Below are positions 15,841 to 22,535 of a stretch of DNA of 31,247 nucleotides, piece after piece (position 1 is the stretch's first letter; the number at the start of each line of letters is the position of its first letter). Location: positions 1 to 31,247 of the forward strand of contig CAZZLH010000015.1 of assembly GCA_964654815.1 (NCBI GenBank), in the 5' to 3' direction. The notes below the pieces were generated by a model that saw nothing but the letters and a program-made list of their open reading frames with translations, was not told where the DNA came from and made no database searches. The stretch is from ZLKRG08 sp964654815. Lineage in GTDB: Bacteria > Actinomycetota > Actinomycetes > Nanopelagicales > Nanopelagicaceae. The translations under genes and the position numbers were made by a program.

Positions 15841-17262
15841 GTGATATCGCAAGCGATTGTGCTAGCAGCAGGCGAAGGCACTCGCATGAAATCACAAACA
15901 CCCAAAGTCTTACATGCCATAGCAGGACGATCGCTACTTGGACATGTGCTGAATGCGCTAGAGAAGGTCGAACCTAAAGAAGTTCGCGTGGTCGTTGGCT
16001 CTGGCAGAGAGTTGGTCGAATCGCATCTCTCAGAAATCGCACCTGATGCAACCGTCATCTTTCAATCAGAGCGCAAGGGAACAGGCCATGCAGTCCAGAT
16101 TGCACTTGAAGGTGCAAGCATTGATGGCGAAATTCTGATTTTGGCTGGCGATACTCCGATGCTCTCCGGCGCGACTTTAAGGGAATTTGTCGCGACTCAT
16201 AAATCAGGTGGTTACACCGCATCGGTTCTCACTGCGGAGCATCCAGATCCCACCGGTTATGGCCGAATCATCCGCGACAACAATGAAATGCTAGTAAAGA
16301 TCGTTGAGGAGCGCGACGCCTCTGAAGATGAAACTTTGATCTTTGAGATTAATTCCGGGGTTTATATCTTTGAAGCGAAAGCATTACAGAGTGCAATTGG
16401 TAAATTAGATAGCAAGAACTCCCAAGGAGAGCTTTATCTAACGGATGTAATTGAGATTATTAGAAGCACTGGCGGCAAAGTCGCCCCGATTCTCTGTGAA
16501 GATTACTTAGAGACTTTGGGCGTAAATGATCGGGTTCAATTAGCAGAGGCTGCGGCAATCTTGCGGGATCGGATCAACGAAAGACATATGCGAAATGGCG
16601 TGACTATCCTTGATCCGGCTACTACCTGGATTGATGACACTGTGACAATTGCGCCAGATGTAGAGATTTTGCCAGGTTGCGCGATCCACGGAACAACTGC
16701 AATCGCCTCAGGTGCGGTAATCGGCCCCCGAACCACCTTGGTGGATTGTGCGATCAATTCTTTTGCTGCCGTAAAAGAATCTAATTGCTCCGGCTCAGAG
16801 ATTGGCGCGAATGCAAATGTTGGGCCATATACATTCCTGCGCTCGGGCACAGTGTTGGCAAACCAATCAAAAGCTGGCGCTTTCGTTGAGATTAAGAATT
16901 CCCAGATTGGCGAGGGTTCAAAAGTGCCACATCTTTCATATGTTGGAGATGCCACAATCGGTACTGGCACCAATATTGGAGCTGCGACAATCTTTGTTAA
17001 TTATGATGGCGAAGCAAAGCATCGCACCGAGATCGGTGACCATGTGCGAATCGGCAGCGACACTATGTTGGTTGCGCCAGTAACCGTGGCAGATGGCGCC
17101 TACACTGCCGCTGGATCGGTGATTACTGAAGATGTTCCGGCCGGCGCGATAGGAGTTGGTCGTGCAAAGCAACGAAATGTTCTAGGGTGGGTTCTGCGTA
17201 AACGTCCCGGAAGTAAATCGGCTAAAGCTGCAGAGGCAGCAGAGAAAGAAAAGGGAGAGTAA
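15841..17262 (+). CDS. glmU: Bifunctional UDP-GlcNAc pyrophosphorylase / GlcN-1-P acetyltransferase
   Basis: The 473-residue product has both expected domains. The N-terminal uridyltransferase (about 1-230) starts QAIVLAAGEGTRMKSQTPKVLH, with the nucleotide-binding loop, and has LAGDTPML and the NSGVYIF strand. The C-terminal left-handed beta helix (about 250-450) has repeated hexads, including SKAGAFVEIKNSQIGEGSKV and HLSYVGDATIG, the acetyl-CoA region, and ends with a Lys/Ala-rich tail. It makes UDP-GlcNAc for peptidoglycan in the cytoplasm. The start is GTG, with a -10 box six bases before it. prs follows two bases after its stop. Confidence 0.97.
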   Translation: MISQAIVLAAGEGTRMKSQTPKVLHAIAGRSLLGHVLNALEKVEPKEVRVVVGSGRELVESHLSEIAPDATVIFQSERKGTGHAVQIALEGASIDGEILILAGDTPMLSGATLREFVATHKSGGYTASVLTAEHPDPTGYGRIIRDNNEMLVKIVEERDASEDETLIFEINSGVYIFEAKALQSAIGKLDSKNSQGELYLTDVIEIIRSTGGKVAPILCEDYLETLGVNDRVQLAEAAAILRDRINERHMRNGVTILDPATTWIDDTVTIAPDVEILPGCAIHGTTAIASGAVIGPRTTLVDCAINSFAAVKESNCSGSEIGANANVGPYTFLRSGTVLANQSKAGAFVEIKNSQIGEGSKVPHLSYVGDATIGTGTNIGAATIFVNYDGEAKHRTEIGDHVRIGSDTMLVAPVTVADGAYTAAGSVITEDVPAGAIGVGRAKQRNVLGWVLRKRPGSKSAKAAEAAEKEKGE

Positions 17263-17264
17263 GT

Positions 17265-18245
17265 ATGAGCGAGCTTCGCCTTTCGTCCGAAAAACGATTG
17301 CGAATCTTTACCGGAAGAGCATTTCCGGAGCTTGCCGAATCCGTAGCCTCTGAATTGGGAATTACTCTAACTCCAACTTCCGCATATGACTTTGCCAATG
17401 GCGAGATATTTGTTCGATTTGAAGAATCTGTTCGCGGTAGTGATGCATTTGTAATCCAATCTCACACTGCTCCAGTAAATAAACAGATCATGGAGCAACT
17501 GATAATGATTGATGCGCTAAAGCGCGCTTCCGCAAAGCGAATCACGGTTGTGGCACCTTTCTATGGTTATGCTCGCCAGGATAAGAAGCATCGTGGACGC
17601 GAACCAATCTCGGCCCGATTGATGGCAGATCTCTTTAAGACCGCAGGTGCAGATCGTTTGATGGTGGTCGATCTACACACCTCTCAAATTCAAGGATTCT
17701 TTGATGGCCCTGTAGATCATCTCTTTGCCTTGCCACTTCTTGCCAATCATGTCGGTAGCAAAGTCGATCGCTCCCAGCTGACAATAGTTTCGCCAGATTC
17801 AGGTCGAGTGCGCGTGGCAGAGCGTTGGTCTGACATCTTGGGTGGTTGCCCCATCGCTTTTATTCATAAAACCCGCAATCCATTGATTCCAAACGAATCC
17901 AACACCGGACGAGTCGTTGGTGATGTCAAAGGTCGCACCTGTGTCGTAATCGATGACATGATTGATACTGCCGGAACAATTACCAAAGCGGTTGAAGCGC
18001 TATTCGAAGAGGGCGCTAAAGATGTGATTATCGCAGCGACACATGCAGTGTTTAGTGGTGCAGCGGTTGATAGATTAAAGAGCTCTCGCGCCTCCGAGGT
18101 AGTTGTGACAAATACCTTGCCTATTCCGGTGGAGAGTCACTTTGATGGTCTGACAGTTTTAAGTATTGCGCCGTTAATCGCACGTGCGATTCGCGAGGTA
18201 TTCGAAGATGGATCAGTAACCAGCCTCTTCGATGGCCATTCATAA
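17265..18245 (+). CDS. prs: Ribose-phosphate pyrophosphokinase (PRPP synthetase)
   Basis: The 326-residue class I enzyme has the expected motifs: FTGRAFPELAESVASELG, the ATP-binding FANGEIFVRFEESVRGSD, YGYARQDKKHRGREPISARL, the VVDLHTSQIQGFF metal site and the PRPP loop VVIDDMIDTAGT. It makes PRPP from ribose-5-phosphate and ATP for purine, pyrimidine, His and Trp synthesis. GGGAGAG within the end of glmU serves as ribosome-binding site; the two genes are two bases apart. The pairing glmU-prs-rplY-pth is the usual actinobacterial order. Confidence 0.97.
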   Translation: MSELRLSSEKRLRIFTGRAFPELAESVASELGITLTPTSAYDFANGEIFVRFEESVRGSDAFVIQSHTAPVNKQIMEQLIMIDALKRASAKRITVVAPFYGYARQDKKHRGREPISARLMADLFKTAGADRLMVVDLHTSQIQGFFDGPVDHLFALPLLANHVGSKVDRSQLTIVSPDSGRVRVAERWSDILGGCPIAFIHKTRNPLIPNESNTGRVVGDVKGRTCVVIDDMIDTAGTITKAVEALFEEGAKDVIIAATHAVFSGAAVDRLKSSRASEVVVTNTLPIPVESHFDGLTVLSIAPLIARAIREVFEDGSVTSLFDGHS

Positions 18246-18291
18246 TCAGCCGCTTTTAAAGAGGGATTTGCCTTCTCGCCACGATTAAGGC

Positions 18292-18297
18292 TAACCT
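18292..18297 (+). promoter_or_regulatory. Promoter of rplY (-10 TAACCT, -35 TTGCCT)
   Basis: TAACCT has TTGCCT 18 bases upstream (18268-18273), the best -35/-10 pair noticed in this window. Transcription would start near 18304, leaving a leader of about 79 bases before rplY. Confidence 0.5.
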
Positions 18298-18303
18298 TCG
18301 ACC

Positions 18304-18382
18304 ATTCCGGCGAGGGTGAAAACCGTGATCGACGATCTCATTATTACTCTCTGCCGCTTCATTAAGGCGAGAGGTAAGAAAA
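18304..18382 (+). promoter_or_regulatory. rplY leader with hairpin masking the ribosome-binding site
   Basis: CTCTC (18347-18351) pairs with GAGAG (18369-18373), and GCC (18353-18355) pairs with GGC (18366-18368), giving an 8-bp stem with one bulged T and a 10-base loop. The GAGAG strand is the Shine-Dalgarno sequence of rplY (GAGAGG, 18369-18374; ATG at 18383), so the fold would hide it. Ribosomal protein leaders for L25 that bind the protein are known in other bacteria. Feedback by L25 here is inference. An upstream ORF also crosses the hairpin. Confidence 0.45.
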
Positions 18383-18402
18383 ATGGCAGAAGTAACTATT
18401 AA
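18316..18402 (+). CDS. Possible leader peptide upstream of and overlapping rplY
   Basis: A frame from GTG at 18316 (or the in-frame GTG at 18325, preceded by GAGGGTGA) runs to TAA at 18400-18402, 25-28 codons, overlapping the first 20 bases of rplY. The product would read roughly VKTVIDDLIITLCRFIKARG and so on, basic at its end. A ribosome on it would open the hairpin that masks the rplY start. It may be chance; there is no independent support for translation. Confidence 0.25.
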   Translation: MKTVIDDLIITLCRFIKARGKKNGRSNY

Positions 18403-19009
18403 TGGTGCAGCACGTACCGAATTTGGTAAGGGTGCTTCAAGACGCGCTCGTCGTGACGGATTGATTCCAGCAGTTATCTACGGACATGGTGAAAAGCCAA
18501 AGCATGTGGTGCTTCCTGCCCGCGAACTAGGTAATGCACTTAAGACCCCTAACGTTCTGCTCGATGTGGTCATCGATGGCAAGACTGAATTGACTCTCCC
18601 GAAAGCTGTCGTGCGCGATCCGCTAAAGAGCACCCTCGAGCATGTTGATCTATTGATCGTTCGTCGTGGCGAGAAAGTTGTGGTTTCAGTTCCAGTACAT
18701 ACTTATGGCAAGTACGATGCAGATGGAATTCTTGAGCACGTCCATACTTCGATTGAAATTGAAGTTGAGGCCACAAACATTCCTGCGGAATTGAAGTTAA
18801 GTCTCGAGGATATGAAAGCCGGCGAATCTCGCCATGCTGATGAGGTTGAATTGCCAGCCGGTGCAACCTTGGTTAGCGATCCAAAGATGGTCGTTGCGCA
18901 CCTTTCAATCCGCTCTGCACAAGTTGAAGAGCCAGTTGCTGCGGCTGCACCTGCTGAGGGCGCTGCTGCACCTGCTGAGGGCGCTGCTGCAGAAGCACCT
19001 AAAGCTTAA
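18383..19009 (+). CDS. rplY: 50S ribosomal protein L25 (Ctc/TL5 form)
   Basis: The 208-residue product is the long, two-domain form. Residues about 1-90 are the 5S rRNA-binding domain (GAARTEFGKGASRRARRDGLIPAVIYG ... HVDLLIVRRGEKV), and about 95-180 are the Ctc/TL5 beta domain (GILEHVHTSIEIEVEATNIP; AGATLVSDPKMVVAHL). The tail is Ala/Pro/Glu-rich with a repeated APAEGAA unit. It binds 5S rRNA in the large subunit and is linked to stress in Gram-positives. Its ribosome-binding site lies in a hairpin (see the leader). pth follows after 23 bases. Confidence 0.96.
   Translation: MAEVTINGAARTEFGKGASRRARRDGLIPAVIYGHGEKPKHVVLPARELGNALKTPNVLLDVVIDGKTELTLPKAVVRDPLKSTLEHVDLLIVRRGEKVVVSVPVHTYGKYDADGILEHVHTSIEIEVEATNIPAELKLSLEDMKAGESRHADEVELPAGATLVSDPKMVVAHLSIRSAQVEEPVAAAAPAEGAAAPAEGAAAEAPKA
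18944..18985 (+). repeat. Perfect 21-base tandem repeat in rplY tail
   Basis: The unit GCTGCACCTGCTGAGGGCGCT occurs twice (18944-18964 and 18965-18985), encoding the repeated Ala-Pro-Ala-Glu-Gly tail. This kind of repeat changes copy number easily, so tail length may vary among relatives. Confidence 0.85.
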
Positions 19010-19019
19010 TTTCAACCCC

Positions 19020-19025
19020 TAAACT
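19020..19025 (+). promoter_or_regulatory. -10 box for leaderless pth
   Basis: TAAACT ends seven bases before the ATG at 19033, and the space (TTTTACC) has no Shine-Dalgarno sequence. pth may thus have its own leaderless transcript as well as read-through from rplY. Confidence 0.42.
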
Positions 19026-19032
19026 TTTTACC

Positions 19033-19605
19033 ATGGTTTGGCTAGTCGTTGGATTAGGCAACCCTGGGGCTGAATATCAAAAAACGCGTCACAACATTGG
19101 CCACATGGTCGTCGATGAGTTAGCGCGGGAAAATTCCTTAACTTGGAGCTCGCATAAGGCGCGCGCTGATGTCGCAGCCTTCAAGATCGGTGTCGGACTC
19201 GATGCGCCGGGTGTAGTGCTAGCGAAATTACATTGCTACATGAATGAATCAGGTGGCCCGATAAAGTCACTCTGCAACTTCTATAAAGTTCCGGTAGAGA
19301 ATTTAATTGTCATCCATGATGAATTAGATATTCCATTTAGCGCAATCAGAATCAAAGTAGGTGGCGGCGATAATGGCCATAATGGCTTGAAGAGCACCAC
19401 TAATTCGATGACCGCGGATTACTTTCGAATTCGAATGGGGATTGGCAGACCACTTGGTCAGCAAGATCCGGCAGATTTTGTCTTGAAGAATTTCTCGAGT
19501 GATGAGAAGCGTGCGCTCTCAGATTTCCTCTCTCGTGGCGCTGAGGCCGTGGAATATCTCATCATGCATGGCTTGCAGTCAGCGCAAGGCCAGTTCAATC
19601 AATAG
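19033..19605 (+). CDS. pth: Peptidyl-tRNA hydrolase
   Basis: The 190-residue product has the family motifs in order: VGLGNPGAEYQKTRHNIGHMV with catalytic His, LAKLHCYMNESGGP, HDELDIPF with the catalytic Asp, and GGGDNGHNGLKS. It frees tRNA from peptidyl-tRNAs that drop off the ribosome. Length is normal. The ATG at 19033 has a -10 box seven bases upstream. It ends two bases before the convergent ppc gene. Confidence 0.96.
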   Translation: MVWLVVGLGNPGAEYQKTRHNIGHMVVDELARENSLTWSSHKARADVAAFKIGVGLDAPGVVLAKLHCYMNESGGPIKSLCNFYKVPVENLIVIHDELDIPFSAIRIKVGGGDNGHNGLKSTTNSMTADYFRIRMGIGRPLGQQDPADFVLKNFSSDEKRALSDFLSRGAEAVEYLIMHGLQSAQGQFNQ

Positions 19606-19607
19606 CA

Positions 19608-22316
19608 TCAACCAGTATTTCTAAGTCCCAGCGCGATACCGTTGATGGTCAGCAGCAGCGCGCGGCGCAAGAGTGGGTTATCCTCTGAATTTCTCACTCG
19701 AGCCAAGAGATTTACCTGCAACATATGAAGTGGTGCAAGATACTGATCACGAATCTGTAAGGTTCGAGCCAGAAGTGGTTGGTCACCAAGCAGATCACTA
19801 TTGCCTCGTAATAGATTTATCTCGCTCTTGGTCAGTTCGAACTCAGCTTTGATGTCATCAAGGAAATGACGTAGCTCCTGTGGAACCAAAGTGTTTACGT
19901 AGTGAGTTGCGGTCTTTAAATCGGTCTTCGCCATAGTCATCTCTACATTTGAAATAAATGTCTTGAAGAAGTGCCAATCAGTAAGCATCTGTTTGAGTAC
20001 CTGCTCTTTGCCTGCTTCACGTGCTGCTTTAAGACCGCTTCCAACTCCATACCAACCTGGAACGATTTGGCGGCTCTGGGTCCAGCCAAAGACCCATGGA
20101 ATAGCGCGAAGTGAATCCAAACCAGAATTTGCATCTTGTCGACGAGATGGCCTTGAGCCAAGGAACATATCTCCTAGTTGCTCAACTGGAGTAGAAGAGT
20201 AGAAGTACGCAGGCAAATCTTTATGTTGCACCAGATTCCGATAACGCTGGAAGGAGTTCTCAGAGATTACCTCCATACATTCGTTCCAAAGTTGTAGATC
20301 CGCCTTACTTTGACGTGGCCCACGGTTTAAGACGGTTGCTTCTAGCGCTGCAGCAAGAGTTAACTCCACATTCTCCTTGGCTAAAGTTGGAATGGAATAT
20401 TTATCGCTGATTACCTCGCCCTGCTCGGTCATTTTGATTTGGCCATCCAATGAACCCCAAGGCAACGCGATTAAGGCATCGTAAGTAGGACCGCCGCCTC
20501 GTCCAACCGAACCACCGCGGCCATGAAAGAGGCGTAACTTCACGCCATATTTGTGCGCCACATCTCTTAAACGTCTTTGTGCTTGATGAATCTCCCATTG
20601 GCTGGTTGCGATACCTGCATCCTTATTGGAGTCGGAATATCCGAGCATCACCTCTTGTACATCATCCCGAAGCGCCACCAACTTTCGATATGTGGGATTT
20701 GAAAGTAGCCGCTCCAAAATTAAATCTGCAGAGCGAAGTTCAGCGACCGTCTCTAATAATGGCGCAAAGCCAATCTGAGCAACGCCGTTGGGGATACTTA
20801 TGAGTCCAGCTTCCTTGGCTAACACTGCGGCGGCCAAGACATCGTCAGGATGTTTGGTCATTGAGATTATGTAGGTCTCTATGACTTCAGGTCCAAATTG
20901 TGCAATTAACTCTGATATGGCCTTGAAGGTGTCTAAAGTCTTTGCGCTTTGCTCATCTAATTTAGTTGGATTTAATAGTTTTTCGCTGGCAAGTTGCGCG
21001 ACCAAGGTATCAAAGCGAGTCTCAGGATCCAAGGTTTTGTAAGTATCGCTAATGCCAAAGTTGGCTAACGCCGCATGGTGCATCTGAGAATGCTCGCGAA
21101 CATCCATAGTGGCATGAATCAATCCAAACGCAGAGACGGTGCGAATAATCCGTTCTAACTCACCTGCGGCAATTAACTCGCCTCGATTCTCCAACAATGA
21201 TCTACGCATGATGTTTAGGTCTTCAAGCAACTCTTGAGTATTTGCATAATCGCGACCTGCAACATGCGGCGCACCAGCTGCATGTCGTTTTCTGGTCAAT
21301 TCGAGCCTATGAACTATCGCAGTTGCCTTTAATCTGTAAGGTTCGCGAGCATTCAAACGGCGGTAACGAGCTTCAAACTCAGGGATATTTGCCAGATCTC
21401 GTTCGACCGATTCCTCTAGCTCTTTTGAGACTCCAATAATTCGAGTTGAAACTGAGAGAGATTGCCTTAATTGAGTGATGGCCTCAGAGATAACTTTGAT
21501 GGCATGACCTACCTGAACCACGACGGTCTCTCGAGTTATATCGGGCGTCACATTTGGATTACCATCTCGATCTCCACCAATCCAGGTACCGAAAGTCAGA
21601 GGTTTGGCACTTGGTGCAATCTCAACTCCTAGGCGTGCAACTTCTAGTGCAAACTCCTCAAGTACCTCAGGAACTGTCAATCGAAATAGATCATCGAGGT
21701 AATAAAGCGCATTTACTGCCTCATCAATCACCAATGGCCGCTCTACTCGAAGTTCATCGGTCTGCCAGAGCAAGTCGATCGTCTCAGATAGTCGTAAGCT
21801 CCTTAATTTGGTATTTGGTTCGGAGAGCAAGTCGGAGATCTGTGCCAGTTTGCTAAGTACTGAGCGGCGCGAGGCTTCAGTTGGATGAGCGGTAAAGACG
21901 GGGCGGACCGAGAACTTATCTAGCCAAGATTCCAAATCACTCTTTTTTATCTCAAGTCCCGCTGCTTCGGCAGCTTGAATCTTGTTGACTGCCTGTGCAA
22001 TCCACGAACCGCTCTCTTCGCGTTCTTTGGCCAGGATTCTGGAGCGGTGAACTTGCTCAGCCACATTAGCTAGATGAAAGTAGGTGCTGAAGGCACGTAC
22101 TAATTGCACCGCCTCTTCAACATTAATCTCTTTTAATTCGCTCTCACCATTTCCGCTTCGCACCGCAGCGCGTACTCGTTCGACCAAATCAAAGAGCGCT
22201 TTGCCTTCTTGCCGAATCAACGATTGGCCAAGGAGCTCTCCGAGCGCTCGAACATCGCTACGCAAAGATGCATCATCTTGCGCCTGATATTGGCGTAATT
22301 GGCTCTCTGCGCTCAT
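19608..22316 (-). CDS. ppc: Phosphoenolpyruvate carboxylase
   Basis: The 902-residue product is full length. It has the catalytic-His motif FTAHPTEASRRSVL, the GGDRDGNPNVT segment, VMLGYSDSNKDAGI, the FHGRGGSVGRGGGP loop, and ends GLRNTG, the conserved C-terminus of the family. It adds bicarbonate to PEP to give oxaloacetate, refilling the TCA cycle. A TTG at 22340 would add eight residues, but the ATG at 22316 fits the conserved start better. From memory, ppc is not between pth and mfd in mycobacteria, so it looks like an insertion into a conserved block. Its upstream region runs into the assembly gap. Confidence 0.96.
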   Translation of the reverse strand: MSAESQLRQYQAQDDASLRSDVRALGELLGQSLIRQEGKALFDLVERVRAAVRSGNGESELKEINVEEAVQLVRAFSTYFHLANVAEQVHRSRILAKEREESGSWIAQAVNKIQAAEAAGLEIKKSDLESWLDKFSVRPVFTAHPTEASRRSVLSKLAQISDLLSEPNTKLRSLRLSETIDLLWQTDELRVERPLVIDEAVNALYYLDDLFRLTVPEVLEEFALEVARLGVEIAPSAKPLTFGTWIGGDRDGNPNVTPDITRETVVVQVGHAIKVISEAITQLRQSLSVSTRIIGVSKELEESVERDLANIPEFEARYRRLNAREPYRLKATAIVHRLELTRKRHAAGAPHVAGRDYANTQELLEDLNIMRRSLLENRGELIAAGELERIIRTVSAFGLIHATMDVREHSQMHHAALANFGISDTYKTLDPETRFDTLVAQLASEKLLNPTKLDEQSAKTLDTFKAISELIAQFGPEVIETYIISMTKHPDDVLAAAVLAKEAGLISIPNGVAQIGFAPLLETVAELRSADLILERLLSNPTYRKLVALRDDVQEVMLGYSDSNKDAGIATSQWEIHQAQRRLRDVAHKYGVKLRLFHGRGGSVGRGGGPTYDALIALPWGSLDGQIKMTEQGEVISDKYSIPTLAKENVELTLAAALEATVLNRGPRQSKADLQLWNECMEVISENSFQRYRNLVQHKDLPAYFYSSTPVEQLGDMFLGSRPSRRQDANSGLDSLRAIPWVFGWTQSRQIVPGWYGVGSGLKAAREAGKEQVLKQMLTDWHFFKTFISNVEMTMAKTDLKTATHYVNTLVPQELRHFLDDIKAEFELTKSEINLLRGNSDLLGDQPLLARTLQIRDQYLAPLHMLQVNLLARVRNSEDNPLLRRALLLTINGIALGLRNTG

Positions 22317-22350
22317 TGGCAAATCATGGCAGGTCGACAATATGATTGAG

Positions 22351-22405
22351 ACCGCAAGCCCCCTCCCTTTTCGGGAATGGGGCTAATCGGCGTTTTTTAT
22401 GCGGT
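22351..22405. other. Nested hairpin next to assembly gap
   Basis: AGCCCC (22357-22362) pairs with GGGGCT (22379-22384), and CCC with GGG inside (loop TTTTC). An outer stem ACCGCA (22351-22356) pairs with TGCGGT (22400-22405). A run of six T (22393-22398) lies between the two right arms. On the plus strand the inner hairpin and T run resemble a terminator; on the minus strand it would be a structured ppc leader. Its role is not clear. Confidence 0.5.
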
Positions 22406-22410
22406 TTAAG

Positions 22411-22510
22411 NNNNNNNNNNNNNNNNNNNNNNNNNNNNNNNNNNNNNNNNNNNNNNNNNNNNNNNNNNNNNNNNNNNNNNNNNNNNNNNNNNNNNNNNNN
22501 NNNNNNNNNN
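22411..22510. other. Assembly gap, 100 N
   Basis: Exactly 100 N separate the ppc upstream region from the mfd ribosome-binding site. One hundred N is the usual placeholder for a gap of unknown length, so true size and content, including the ppc and mfd promoters, are not known. Translations crossing it are meaningless. Confidence 0.99.
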
Positions 22511-22535
22511 ATAGGAAAGAGAAAAGGAGAGGCTG

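Noticed and set aside
16536..16973. 145-residue minus-strand frame inside glmU
   Set aside because: It is antisense to the hexad-repeat beta helix of glmU, has no family resemblance, no ribosome site, and mirrors the sense codon pattern.
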